Shown: positions 1-9,658, counted from the first letter of the stretch. The stretch is 64,000 nucleotides of DNA from Pseudomonas sp. MWU13-2105 (GCF_023242315.1 NZ_JALLIY010000023.1:1-64000), one strand, 5' to 3'. Program-made: numbers and translations. Notes: generated by a model not told the origin, from the sequence alone.

Positions 1-13
1 CATAACCACATAA

Positions 14-229
14 GCGAGGTTAACTGACACCAGCCATTGGAGCATTCGCACCATCATTCAGGCGACCGGTATTTCTCCTGTCAATGTAATGCGCATATGG
101 CATGCTTTCGAACTCAAGGCTCACCTTGAAAACACCTTCAAGCTTTCGACCGATCCAGCATTCGTCGACAAGCTTCAGGATATCGTCGGGCTCTATCTCA
201 ACCCGCCTGAGAAGGTTCTGGTGCTATGC
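14..229 (+). pseudogene. IS630-family transposase fragment
   Basis: The plus strand encodes an IS630-like stretch: HWSIRTIIQATGISP near 35-79, then FKLSTDPAFVDKLQD and VGLYLNPPEKVLVLC ending near 229. In intact IS630 transposases this run is followed directly by the first catalytic Asp (VDEKSQ). Here the similarity stops exactly before it and the sequence turns into unrelated DNA next to the CHAT gene. An in-frame TAA at 11-13 closes the frame upstream. It is therefore a fragment broken at both ends with no catalytic core. It marks past transposition at the left side of the island. Confidence 0.75.
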
Positions 230-260
230 ACCTCAAGAGCGATTTACGGGCATATTCGGT

Positions 261-2816
261 TCAGAGGAGCCCGTGTATCGCCATGCCTGAGGTATGGTAG
301 GGATGAGCAAAAATGCCTTTATCAGGTTGGTTTTGCATCGGCTGCAGTATTTTTGTGAGCATGTCGGTTGGCAGATGCTTTTCCAGCAAGGATTCCAAGT
401 CGCTTTTACGCATACGATGTAATCGTGCGATAGCACTGGCTAGTGCAGATGATGGGGCCAGGCCGGAGTGCAGCGCTTCACCCACCGAAATCGAGAGGGC
501 GAAGCTTACGATGTCAAAGACCTTCCAGGAACCTGCTAGCGCAACTGCATGTCCGTTGAGCAGGAACAGGTTTGGGATAGCAACTGAATCGTTTGTGATA
601 ATTTCCCCTATTCCATTTTTCGTGGATCGCGAGCCTGAGTAGCAGGTATTGAGGAGCGCGATTTTCAAGCGAAGATCGGGTGCAGCTGCCTGCATAGAGG
701 ACACCTTGATGAGGTGTGGCTCGCCAGGGTTTCCAAGGTGCGCGAAGTAGGCGTCCTGAAAAAATTTCAATGAATGCCCATGGGTCGACACAACCAAAGC
801 GTCGTATGGTCGCAAGACATCCAGCAGACTTCCTTCTCCGTTGGTGTGTAGAGTGGCGGGGGATCGCAAGCCCGCGGCCCTGGAGAAGGCAGCTGCTTCA
901 TAAGGTGCGAGGTGCAAGTCGCCTTCAGGGTCGATGATCGCTACCGGAGCCACAACTGGCTCGACGGGGCCGGCGCCTTGTAGAACCGGTGTCGGCACCA
1001 TACGAAATTCAAACGTCCCCTTTTCCATCTTGGTCGCTAGTTCGGCATTACGTAGCACTAACGCCATCAGAGGCAGTTCGCAGTGTCGATCCTCCAGGAA
1101 TCGCACTGTTTTGCACCCACTTGCGCTGACTTGCTGGAACACCGGATCAAGCAAAGGAGCCAAGCAGTTGATGGCCTCCAGGAGCGAGCGTTGGAAGCCC
1201 GCGCGGTCAAGGAATTGCTGGGCGTGATCCACTTGCGCCTTGCTCCAATTGGTCACCACGTCCAGAGGAATTTGAACCCGCCGGTATTGCCCCTCGAGGA
1301 AGTACCATAGGAGGACTTCTTCCTTGGAGGAAGTCATCAGCATCACACAATGGTGTTCCTGAAGGCGCTGAAGGCAATGAACAACCTGATGCTCGGAGGT
1401 GGCCAGGTCGAGCGGTCGCTTGCCTTTGGCATAGATAAGTGCGGCTACATTCGATAGTTCATCCCAGGCTTGCGCAGCATTCTCCTCATTCCAGGCGTCG
1501 TCTTTCTGCTCATGCCCTCCGAAAAGGTGAGGCGCTCCAATTTCCCGGATACGCATGAGGGTGTCGTCGATCTTTTTGAGTACAGCAGGATCGACTGAGG
1601 CGTCGGCACGTGTGCGATCAGCCCACATGAGGATCGTAAGCCAATCACCCATGGCGTTTCCTTTGAGCGAAATCAACGGGGCTAAAACGTCATGGGTAAA
1701 GCCTGACGCGGGCAGGGAGGCGAGCAACTCTTCAATTCGCCAGAAATATCGGGCTCTCAGGCCCCGGCGGTGGTGAAGGCGGAGAACATCCTTGAGGACA
1801 CTGTCGAGGCACGTCACAACTTCTTTGAGTCGGCTAATTAACAGAGGTGTATCACCGAGGAGTTGGACAATCTTTGCATCGCTCAGCGCCATTTCAAGCA
1901 GGCCTTCAGGATCCTTAAAATCCTGGTTTGCATGCTCGATAGCAATCTCCATCATTGACGCTGCTTGAGCAATGAGGCCGCAGCGACGTAGACAAATTGC
2001 GTAATTGGTGCGTACCTGGGGAAGAACATCTGTCGGCAAGCTCGAATCGCCCAACGCTAGCTCGTAACATCTGATGGCGTTTTCGGGATCATTCAAGTTC
2101 ATGTAAGCCACTCCAAGGTTCGCCATGACCACGGCTGGAACTGGCTCCCTGGATTGGGTCAGGATGTCGATAGCTAGGTTGGCAGCATCGACCCCTTGCT
2201 GATATTCCTCGGCCTCGCAGTGAACAGCCAGCATGGTGAGATGACATTTGGCAACCAAACTACTGCATTGCATCTGCTCTGAAATGGATTTTGCACTGGT
2301 TACACACCTAGTAGCTGCCTGCGGAGCTCCGTGCCTGGAATACAGATTAGCCGCTTGGAGATACAGATCGACAATACGCTCTGATTGCTCGTACCGGCTG
2401 AAAAACGCCGCTACAGAGCTCATGATCCGGGGACGCTGGTCGATGCTGACGCCGAAGGTATCAATGTCCCCCAAGATATCGTCTGCCAGTTCTAGGATGG
2501 TGTCTTCGCTACGCTCATGATCCATTTGCGCGATCGACTCAAGGACAGTAAGGGCCGTACCAACATCTTTACGAATCAACTCTGTTCGAGCGTAAAGCTC
2601 CATATAAAGGATGGCTTCATCGGGCCTCTCCTGTGCGAGGTAGACATCTATAGCAGCCTTCGCTAGGGACACTACCTCTGACGGATAGTCAACGCAGCTG
2701 CGCATGAGGGCGTTGTAAACCTCGATGATGTAGATGCCATTGCAATCGAAGTAATCCTCATCTACAAGCCTCGCGAACTCCGTTGGTGGTAGTGAGAAGA
2801 GTTGACTCAGGTCCAT
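261..2816 (-). CDS. TPR-CHAT caspase-like protease
   Basis: 851 residues. The N-terminal two thirds is helical with tetratricopeptide-like repeats (clear around residues 200-300). The C-terminal part, from about 610, is a CHAT domain of the caspase/separase clan. The expected catalytic dyad is present: His in STHGH (about H679) and Cys in LLNTCYSG (about C725). The ATG has GGAGAG about 9 nt upstream. CHAT proteases of this build act as effectors in several bacterial immune systems, some by cleaving gasdermins, others as partners of CRISPR proteins; no gasdermin or CRISPR gene lies nearby. The gene is downstream of hamB on the same strand, with a 214 bp gap, so it may be its own unit or the tail of the Hachiman cluster. 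Target unknown. Confidence 0.85.
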   Translation of the reverse strand: MDLSQLFSLPPTEFARLVDEDYFDCNGIYIIEVYNALMRSCVDYPSEVVSLAKAAIDVYLAQERPDEAILYMELYARTELIRKDVGTALTVLESIAQMDHERSEDTILELADDILGDIDTFGVSIDQRPRIMSSVAAFFSRYEQSERIVDLYLQAANLYSRHGAPQAATRCVTSAKSISEQMQCSSLVAKCHLTMLAVHCEAEEYQQGVDAANLAIDILTQSREPVPAVVMANLGVAYMNLNDPENAIRCYELALGDSSLPTDVLPQVRTNYAICLRRCGLIAQAASMMEIAIEHANQDFKDPEGLLEMALSDAKIVQLLGDTPLLISRLKEVVTCLDSVLKDVLRLHHRRGLRARYFWRIEELLASLPASGFTHDVLAPLISLKGNAMGDWLTILMWADRTRADASVDPAVLKKIDDTLMRIREIGAPHLFGGHEQKDDAWNEENAAQAWDELSNVAALIYAKGKRPLDLATSEHQVVHCLQRLQEHHCVMLMTSSKEEVLLWYFLEGQYRRVQIPLDVVTNWSKAQVDHAQQFLDRAGFQRSLLEAINCLAPLLDPVFQQVSASGCKTVRFLEDRHCELPLMALVLRNAELATKMEKGTFEFRMVPTPVLQGAGPVEPVVAPVAIIDPEGDLHLAPYEAAAFSRAAGLRSPATLHTNGEGSLLDVLRPYDALVVSTHGHSLKFFQDAYFAHLGNPGEPHLIKVSSMQAAAPDLRLKIALLNTCYSGSRSTKNGIGEIITNDSVAIPNLFLLNGHAVALAGSWKVFDIVSFALSISVGEALHSGLAPSSALASAIARLHRMRKSDLESLLEKHLPTDMLTKILQPMQNQPDKGIFAHPYHTSGMAIHGLL

Positions 2817-3030
2817 GTCGCTAGTCTCTCCAGGAGCTGAAGCTGAGCGGGCGTGGAGGTTACTCCGGCTTGCAGGGCAATATTACGAGGGGTTAGAGCA
2901 CGCATATTCCACATAGGGCAGCGCTAGTCTACGCAGTCCACATTTTTCCAACGCTCGGCAGGACATAAAATTTTTACGATCGCCGCCCCACCGTTCACCC
3001 CAACCTTTTTGAGTTATGCAGTGGTCTGAA

Positions 3031-6000
3031 TCACATATTTTGTATGTCATCTGGCCCCAAATAGACTATGTCGACCATGTTGCCGTTTCGTGCCATCTTC
3101 GCACGCACCAGTCCGGCTCGTGCGGGATTTAACGCAGCCTGAACCGTACCAAGCGGTGCGCCATCTGCTGCAAGAACGCGTGGTTGGCCGGCCCACTCGT
3201 AAATCTGAACAGGAGTTTCTGGAGGCGGGGGCGCGCCGAGCCATTCAACAGGTGCCTGATATTGTCGGTTAGCCCAAGTTTGCTGATCTCGGGGAGAGAA
3301 GCATTTCAAAAACTCTGCCCACATTGATTTTGTCTCTGCAGTGGGCCAATCGGGTGAGGCGCTCCAGATGGCGATAGCTTCTGAGTTGAGCCATTGCCGA
3401 AGTGCCAGGCCAGTCTGGAACGTTGCGCCCGTATCGTTGACTACTTTGATAGCTGCTAGTCGCGAATTGAAGCCCGCCTGGATGAGAATTGAAACCGAAC
3501 GGTTCAGCGTCCCGGTTTCAACCGCGGCTGCGGCCAATCCGAGCTCATACTCATCGAGTAATAACCCGTCGACGGTGTCGCCATTCGCCGCCGCACGGAC
3601 ACGAATGGCCTCCATTGCCCAAGGAAGGCGAAAGACGAGCCCGCTCTCAAGGAACTGCAGTGTCTCCGATTCCTGCCCTACGGCAATTGGGGCAATAGGC
3701 TGTCCCAACAGCCATGCGCGTAAAATATCTCGCCAATTGAGTGGTATGGGGTCGGGTGTAAATGGGTAGAACGTGAAAGCGCGCTCGGCAATGCCGGTTA
3801 TTGCTGCAATCGCAACTTCTGCGTTAGTTGTAAGGATGCCTCCGTTCGCTTGTATAAGAAGCGGGTTGACGTCCATGGCGATGGCATCAAGTGAATGTCC
3901 GGTTTGCAATCCCACTCCCGCCAGGAAATAGCCTCGACGTTGCTCCGCCGTCGACTGGTTCCAAATGAGCCGGGTACGTGAAACGAGGCCGGCCTTGAGT
4001 GCCTGCTGTGCATTTTCGTGTTGCCGCAGCAGGCGACGTTGCCAGAGAGAGGACTGAAGAATGGAATCCAGTGCAGTTTCAATATTTGCGTCTGGGATGT
4101 CATTCTCGCCAATCAAACTGAGGATAGCAGTGTCGAGTGTTGCGACGTGACGTTCCCAGTCGGCTATGGCACGCTCGCGATCCTCCAGCTTCTCATTCGC
4201 GACTTCGGGGAAGGACCAAGCTGCAGCGTTGTTAACGACATATTCGGTAAGTTGATTAAGGTCCCCTCCGATGCGGGCATGCATACGGCTAAGCAGCGTG
4301 ACGACGAGCCGCACTAGGCCGCTCTCCATATTACGCGCTCCAAGATCGTTGATTAGAGCCTCCCAATTACGCCGCTTTTTCATGACGTCTTCGAACATAG
4401 GGAAGAGCACTATGCCTTCGATGTCGACATACGCTCGACCCGCTCGTCCAATTACATTCTTGAACTCTGAAATCTCGATCCTTTCACCGGCGCGATGGAG
4501 AGAATTCATGATGACGGCTGTAGCTGACAGGTTGAGTCCTTGGGCTAATGTTGGCGACGAAATCGTTACTTTCACTACGTTGTCGCGTAGTAGCCGTTCT
4601 ACCTCTTTGCGATAAGGGGTCGGCAAGGCGCCATGGTGCAAAGCAACGCCGAGACGAAGGCATGCGAGGATAGGACTGTTCGGTCCAAGCCATTCCTCCC
4701 CTAGTGCGATAGCGGTGCTGAGGACTAAGGGGTCAGCCTCAAGCAATGTTCGGATCGCCCCACGTTCATGGAGATCGACGATGGCATCTGCGTAAGGCTC
4801 AACGCTGCGACGCTCAGGGCAAAAGATAAGAACAGTCTGTCCATCGTCGACCAACCGCCAAGCTGTGGCGATACAAAGCTCTCGCTGATCGCAAGGAAAC
4901 AACTTGGTACGTCTACGCTTGGGTGGCGCCCAATTTGGTGGTGCTGCTCCCGTCAGGAACCTCTGTATCCAGGGGCGTTCATCGCCGACTCGTAAATTCA
5001 GGCGCGCGGTAGGTGATGACCATACTACCTCGCCGAACCGCAGTCTTGTCGGGCGCCAGTCGTGCCTAACGAGGCCGCCCGGCTGGTCTCGTCGTAGCCA
5101 TCCGGCGAAATCATCTAATTGCTCGCCATCTGGCAGAATTGCAGATAAGCAAACAATTCGCCGCTGGTGCGCATCCGGGCGACGAAGCAACCGCTGGATC
5201 TGTACCTCATAACGGACTTCACGCTCGTTGAGGCCAATCATATGGCCTTCATCAAAAACGATCAGGCCTACATTATCGAGAAGTGACGGATCGTTGCGAA
5301 GTGCGAAATCGAGTTTCTCGGGGGTCGCAACGACAATGTCACGCTCTCGAATCGCATCCTCATCAAACCCACTGACCCCGATGCTGCCGTATAGCGCAGA
5401 AATTGTCATACCGAGCGGAACAAACGTCTTCTGCAGAGTCGCTTCTGTCTGGGCTGATAGCGCGCGCAGTGGCGTAATGAAAGCCACGCGCTTGCCGCTG
5501 GCCAGGCAGCGCAAAATGCACAGTTCGGCGATACGAGTCTTACCGGCGCTGGTGGGAAGTGATACGACAAGGTCATCAGTTTGGTCTGCCGCACGAGCAG
5601 CGGCCTCGATTTGAGATGGCCACAAATCGATTTCTGCCTTCGGACGCTGATGTAAGAGCGCGATAAACAACTCTCGAAGCCGTGGCCATTCTGCCGCTTC
5701 ACCACCAGCGGAAAGAAGGGGTACCCTCTCGTGGAAGGTACTCGACCAGAGGTCGTTCAAGAGGTGGATTGTTACACGGTGGACCCACCACTGAGGCAGT
5801 AGGTTGAATTCGCTACAAATGCCTAGGTTAATACGAAGTCGTTCTAGTGCTTGGTCGAGCAACGCTCGCTCGCCGCGCTCTGAGGCGAGGAGAAATAAGG
5901 ACATGGCTGCCATGAATGAATCGGTCAGCGCTGTGTCGAGCCCGTCGAGCAGGAAGTCGTGACCATCCTCTACAAAGGCTTCTGCAACCTCTGCTTGATT

Positions 6001-6543
6001 CAAGTCAGCCTGAATCTGAGCAGTGATATTGGCATCACTGCCTTGTCCAGATGCTCGATAACCGAGCACGCTAGAGCTAAGGGTATCGAGGTCTCGCCGC
6101 ATCAACAGGGCGAGCATCCGTTCTGTGGGCGCGAAATTGTGGTCGGCTTGGACGATTGCGAGAAGTGAATAAGCGCGTGCTGAAAGATGCGCCAGATGAT
6201 AGCTCGCAGCTGCCATGATGAAGTGGAAATCGCGGTCAACCTCTTGCTGGCTTCCCTTGGCAATAACAGCTTCAAGAGCGGTGGCAGCCTGCTCAAAGGC
6301 AACACGCGCCTGGGCAGGTTCGCCGCCAAGCTCGCGCAGACGAAGGCCAAGCCCGAGAAGCGTATAACCGTAGGAGTTCAAGTCATAGCTAAGTTGCGAT
6401 GCGAAGGCCGGAGCGTCCGGCGGGAGTATGCCATCCCGCCATATGACTGCGCGCGCTTGGCCTCGTGCGATAAGACGTCCCCGGAAGCCGGCGGTCGCTG
6501 CTTCCGCGATATCGGCTGCAATTGCCTCAGGCGTTGTTGGCAT
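3031..6543 (-). CDS. hamB: Hachiman helicase HamB
   Basis: 1170-residue superfamily 2 helicase. Walker A is SLPTSAGKT (about 328-336) and motif II is DEGH (about 431-434). Later motifs include SSPTLAQGLNL and a GRAGR box, as in Ski2-like helicases. About 300 residues of helical N-terminal domain precede the motor, and a long helical region follows it. In Hachiman, HamB senses aberrant or single-stranded DNA ends and releases or activates the HamA nuclease. The ATG lies inside the end of hamA (17 bp overlap), so the two are translationally coupled, as expected for a stable HamAB complex. The family call rests on the helicase type together with the DUF1837-like neighbour. Confidence 0.88.
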   Translation of the reverse strand: MPTTPEAIAADIAEAATAGFRGRLIARGQARAVIWRDGILPPDAPAFASQLSYDLNSYGYTLLGLGLRLRELGGEPAQARVAFEQAATALEAVIAKGSQQEVDRDFHFIMAAASYHLAHLSARAYSLLAIVQADHNFAPTERMLALLMRRDLDTLSSSVLGYRASGQGSDANITAQIQADLNQAEVAEAFVEDGHDFLLDGLDTALTDSFMAAMSLFLLASERGERALLDQALERLRINLGICSEFNLLPQWWVHRVTIHLLNDLWSSTFHERVPLLSAGGEAAEWPRLRELFIALLHQRPKAEIDLWPSQIEAAARAADQTDDLVVSLPTSAGKTRIAELCILRCLASGKRVAFITPLRALSAQTEATLQKTFVPLGMTISALYGSIGVSGFDEDAIRERDIVVATPEKLDFALRNDPSLLDNVGLIVFDEGHMIGLNEREVRYEVQIQRLLRRPDAHQRRIVCLSAILPDGEQLDDFAGWLRRDQPGGLVRHDWRPTRLRFGEVVWSSPTARLNLRVGDERPWIQRFLTGAAPPNWAPPKRRRTKLFPCDQRELCIATAWRLVDDGQTVLIFCPERRSVEPYADAIVDLHERGAIRTLLEADPLVLSTAIALGEEWLGPNSPILACLRLGVALHHGALPTPYRKEVERLLRDNVVKVTISSPTLAQGLNLSATAVIMNSLHRAGERIEISEFKNVIGRAGRAYVDIEGIVLFPMFEDVMKKRRNWEALINDLGARNMESGLVRLVVTLLSRMHARIGGDLNQLTEYVVNNAAAWSFPEVANEKLEDRERAIADWERHVATLDTAILSLIGENDIPDANIETALDSILQSSLWQRRLLRQHENAQQALKAGLVSRTRLIWNQSTAEQRRGYFLAGVGLQTGHSLDAIAMDVNPLLIQANGGILTTNAEVAIAAITGIAERAFTFYPFTPDPIPLNWRDILRAWLLGQPIAPIAVGQESETLQFLESGLVFRLPWAMEAIRVRAAANGDTVDGLLLDEYELGLAAAAVETGTLNRSVSILIQAGFNSRLAAIKVVNDTGATFQTGLALRQWLNSEAIAIWSASPDWPTAETKSMWAEFLKCFSPRDQQTWANRQYQAPVEWLGAPPPPETPVQIYEWAGQPRVLAADGAPLGTVQAALNPARAGLVRAKMARNGNMVDIVYLGPDDIQNM

Positions 6544-7303
6544 TAGCGATCACTCCGTCGTAAACCGCACCGATGAAGGCAGCATGACCTTCTACGTGCA
6601 ACCCAACCCCCCACTGATTGATCGGCCCTGGATACCCGTGGAGAGCGGCAACAAGCATGTTGCCTGGCGCATTACCAGAGAACGTAAAAAGCAGATGCCG
6701 GACGTTCTGTATCGGTATGCCATGCTTGAGCAGTGCTTCATCGATTGCGTCGGCGAGAGGTAAGTCGTTCAGCTCAAAGAGACGTTCCGAGATAAAGGAC
6801 AGCGCATGGGGAGACGGCTTCCCGCCATCCTTATCTAACCCGGCTCTGGCTTCTGTGAGGGTTCTAGCGGTGAGAGTTGCGCGGCTCTTTGCTTCGACTT
6901 TTAAGAAACATAACTGCTGGGTTTGGGGGTTTAGAAAGATACCGATAACGTCATCGCCACGCATTGCCATATTGCGATGGTCTTTCCAGCGGAGACGTTT
7001 GATGGGAGCGCGATATACGCTGAACTCAGCGATCCACTCTGTTGCATAGATCTCGCCTAGGTCACCGGATCGGATCGATTTAGTCGTTGGGAGCTTTCCT
7101 TGTATCAACGCTGCAGCAGCAGGCTTGCCGAGACGGGCGAGTGCACGTGCCACATGTTCTTCTGATGCATAGTGCTCGGGCACGATGGCCGTCGTCGCAT
7201 TGATTCCTACCGGAAGGTTGGCCGGAAATGCAGTTAATACACTACGGAAGTGATCACCCACATGCTCATCAACCGACTGGCACCAATCGTTGAATTGCGC
7301 CAC
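6527..7303 (-). CDS. hamA: Hachiman nuclease HamA (DUF1837)
   Basis: 258 residues. The PD-(D/E)XK-like core of HamA is readable: a conserved GDLGE near residue 80, RGDDVIGIF with the metal-binding Asp near 117-118, and VEAKSR giving the E-x-K pair near 137/139. HamA is the DNase effector of Hachiman and is held inactive by HamB until damaged DNA is sensed. Translation starts at a GTG with GGAGG 7 nt upstream, only 14 bp after the stop of the Mrr-like gene, so these genes form one transcript. All catalytic residues are present, so the system looks intact. Confidence 0.88.
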   Translation of the reverse strand: MAQFNDWCQSVDEHVGDHFRSVLTAFPANLPVGINATTAIVPEHYASEEHVARALARLGKPAAAALIQGKLPTTKSIRSGDLGEIYATEWIAEFSVYRAPIKRLRWKDHRNMAMRGDDVIGIFLNPQTQQLCFLKVEAKSRATLTARTLTEARAGLDKDGGKPSPHALSFISERLFELNDLPLADAIDEALLKHGIPIQNVRHLLFTFSGNAPGNMLVAALHGYPGPINQWGVGLHVEGHAAFIGAVYDGVIANANNA

Positions 7304-7317
7304 GTTCTTCCTCCCTG

Positions 7318-8196
7318 TTAGCGTGGAAATAGATCGCGGACGCGAACGAATGGTGAGCCGGACTCCGCAGCACGGCGAACCTTGCGCGCGAGGATCTGAG
7401 TAAGTGAGATCTCACGATCCAACATATCGTAAAGATCTAGGCCGTCCATGCAGATCACCCGCTTCCCCCGTCCGAAGGCGGTAAGACCGTCCTCTGTAAA
7501 ACCGCTATTGCTGACGAAAAGACCACGTGTCCACGCTGCTTTTTGCTCGATCTTGCCATGGAAAGTATGTAGCTCCGCGACCCCGATGGGCTGGCCGTGC
7601 CATTTGGCTTCGAGCAAGTAGATGTCACTTTCAAGTTGGAAGCTACCATCGATCTGCTCGCCTCGTAGCCGAAAAGGTTCGTGGGCGGCAAGGCCGAACG
7701 CGTCGAATAATTTCTTGAGAAAGGCCTCGAAAGCATAACCGCGCGCCTGTGCACTGAGCGATGTGACTTGCAGGAGCTCTGCCTTGATCTTTGCGAACGT
7801 TAGCCTATTAACCACGCTGGCATTTGAGTTTTCCGCTGTCGGCGGTGGAGGGGAAAAGCTCGAAAGCCGAAGGATGAGCGCTTGATAGCGGGACTCTGAA
7901 TTGATGACAGGATCTTGATCGCCAGTGCGAGCTAGGTACTCAGCACGGTATTCCCAAAGTGCTGTAAGGGCGCGAACCGCGGTGACGTCATTGCACATTT
8001 GCAAGAAGTAACGCAGGCGCTTTCCCTTCGATCTGCCATTCACCGTGAATTTGGGATCGTCGATGTCGATCTCCAATTCAACGGCGAAAAAGCTCGAGAA
8101 GCTGGAATCGGAGAAATCCAGCACGTAGCCTGGACCGCGGACGAAGTCGACGAGGTCATCTATAAGGCGTAAGTCGATGGGGCGTATTGAGCTAAT
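7318..8196 (-). CDS. Mrr-like restriction endonuclease, start codon unclear
   Basis: The C-terminal half carries an Mrr-type PD-(D/E)XK nuclease: GYAFEAFLKKLF, then EQIDGSF with the metal Asp, then YLLEAKWHGQP with E-A-K. The first ordinary start codon is a GTG at 8124, but it has no ribosome site. The frame stays open upstream and encodes IRPIDLRLIDDLVDFVRGPG, which reads as real protein continuous with YVLDFSDSSF. Between 8124 and the upstream stop at 8230-8232 there is no ATG, GTG or TTG. A strong GGAAGGAA (8203-8210) sits 7 nt before an ATT at 8194-8196, which I take as a possible rare start. Alternatively the gene has lost its start and is decaying. It is in tight operon order with hamA. 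Likely role: nucleic-acid cleavage in defence. Confidence 0.7.
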   Translation of the reverse strand: MSSIRPIDLRLIDDLVDFVRGPGYVLDFSDSSFSSFFAVELEIDIDDPKFTVNGRSKGKRLRYFLQMCNDVTAVRALTALWEYRAEYLARTGDQDPVINSESRYQALILRLSSFSPPPPTAENSNASVVNRLTFAKIKAELLQVTSLSAQARGYAFEAFLKKLFDAFGLAAHEPFRLRGEQIDGSFQLESDIYLLEAKWHGQPIGVAELHTFHGKIEQKAAWTRGLFVSNSGFTEDGLTAFGRGKRVICMDGLDLYDMLDREISLTQILARKVRRAAESGSPFVRVRDLFPR

Positions 8197-8292
8197 GATA
8201 GGTTCCTTCCGATGGATCGCATTCAGCTGTCAACTGATCTTCTCCTAACATTCCAGAACAATGCAACTGGGGGCGCCTAAGCTCTTGCTCAG

Positions 8293-8394
8293 CTATGTTG
8301 ACGATTTGCCGGTGCCGCTCAATCCGTAAATGATGTTGATCTTCCCATCCTCAAAGGAATTCACTGGCTTTCTAGAGGCGCGAACTCGCGTCAT
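8293..8394 (-). pseudogene. truncated P-loop ATPase gene (SIR2 partner remnant)
   Basis: A 33-codon frame starts at an ATG with GAGAGG 6 nt upstream, 14 bp after the SIR2 stop. It encodes KINIIYGLSGTGKSST and then stops at a TAG. IIYGLxGTGKS is the Walker A region typical of large AAA/SMC-like ATPases such as RloC/PrrC-type proteins. Nothing more of an ATPase is readable before the Mrr-like gene begins. This looks like the 5' stump of the second gene of a SIR2-ATPase operon, deleted just past the P-loop. The exact family is an inference from about 16 residues. Confidence 0.55.
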
Positions 8395-8407
8395 AGGGGG
8401 CCTCTCG

Positions 8408-9658
8408 TTAAGTTGCACCGGTCGCTTCGACGATGGACCAAAGCGCGTCAGACTTGGCCAGGCATGACTGGAGGCCGTCGGACCATACGGCACTCTTCCC
8501 GCGTGGATCCATCGTCCAACCGTCCTTCGCTCTGACGTCTTGCTCTCGAACCTGAGTCAGGTCCACATGAAGTTGATGGAAGAGTTCAATGTCGCGATCC
8601 TCGAGATCAAAGCCCTTGATCGCGCCAACGAAGTCGTCAGGCATTTCGTCTGCATTTTCGCCTGGGGTAGCCATTTGGCGATGCCAATATCCGATGTAGA
8701 GCAATGGCAGCTCCGGGCGCTGTGAGCGTGCGGCGTTGATCCAGGTGTTCAGGTGGCCGTCCGCCAATCCACTGCCGATCACTATGATCAAGTCCGCCTC
8801 CACAACCTCGCGGCTCAGGCCCGCGTAGTAGAAGGCAAATGGCAACTGTTGCAGACGGCTAAGTTTATCCAGGCCGGTCAGAATTGCTCCGCGTTGGAAT
8901 GTTGTGCCATCCATTCGGCTGACGCCGGAGTTTGAAGCACTAATGCACTTCATGGCTTCACTCCGCTCGGGATACCAGACGATGTCCCCAATTGGGCCAG
9001 ATGGGAAGTCCAAGCATTCGGCCATATGGATCGATCCATGCAGGTGAAAAATGCCTGGAACATCCCAGTTGGCCCAGTAGTCAGGCGCACTGAAGCGCAG
9101 GAAGCTGCCACGGTCGTCAGTAAAACCGTTGAAGTAGCTATCGCCGGTTGCCTGCTGCACGAAGTCGTCGTAGTTGGTCGTGTAGATCCGAGGAACGAAA
9201 CGATCTTCTAATTGATGGAAGAAGTTCTTCATAGAGTCCAGTGGCTTCTTCGGTGCGTCGCAGAACTTCGAAGTTTCCCGGTAGATGGACTCGAGCATGC
9301 ATCGGCTGGCGGCACGAAGCGCATTCCGAGATTGTTTCATGACAGGTGTCAGGAACGGCAACATGACAGGGCTGAATTTGGGTACAGCTCCAGGCGTACG
9401 GTGGAAGGCATCGAGCTCGTGCAGGACATGGTAGACCCGCTCGAAGTGGGCCTCAGCGGCATCACCGTGATAGTACTCAATCAGCGCCTTCTTAACGTCC
9501 TCATAGGCTTGAGAGCCGCCGGTACGCTGGCACCACTCGTCGCCGGCAACATCCGCGTCGATGACTTTTCCAAACCCCACTGTAGTCGGAATGCCAAGCT
9601 CAACGGATGCTCCTGCTCCCATGATGACCACGGCGCGCTTCTTCGCTTTCCCTGACAT
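8408..9658 (-). CDS. SIR2-like NADase defence protein
   Basis: About 416 residues. SIR2 fold motifs are present in order: MGAGASVELGIP (NAD-binding, residues near 15-25), YTTNYDDF, FHLHGS with the catalytic-type His, and DLIIVIGSGL. Bacterial SIR2 effectors deplete NAD+ in abortive infection and usually need a partner that senses phage. The ATG at 9658 is preferred over a TTG two codons upstream because AGGAAG lies 8 nt before it. The adjoining partner gene survives only as a P-loop stump, so this protein may be orphaned. No other domain is recognisable. Confidence 0.85.
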   Translation of the reverse strand: MSGKAKKRAVVIMGAGASVELGIPTTVGFGKVIDADVAGDEWCQRTGGSQAYEDVKKALIEYYHGDAAEAHFERVYHVLHELDAFHRTPGAVPKFSPVMLPFLTPVMKQSRNALRAASRCMLESIYRETSKFCDAPKKPLDSMKNFFHQLEDRFVPRIYTTNYDDFVQQATGDSYFNGFTDDRGSFLRFSAPDYWANWDVPGIFHLHGSIHMAECLDFPSGPIGDIVWYPERSEAMKCISASNSGVSRMDGTTFQRGAILTGLDKLSRLQQLPFAFYYAGLSREVVEADLIIVIGSGLADGHLNTWINAARSQRPELPLLYIGYWHRQMATPGENADEMPDDFVGAIKGFDLEDRDIELFHQLHVDLTQVREQDVRAKDGWTMDPRGKSAVWSDGLQSCLAKSDALWSIVEATGAT

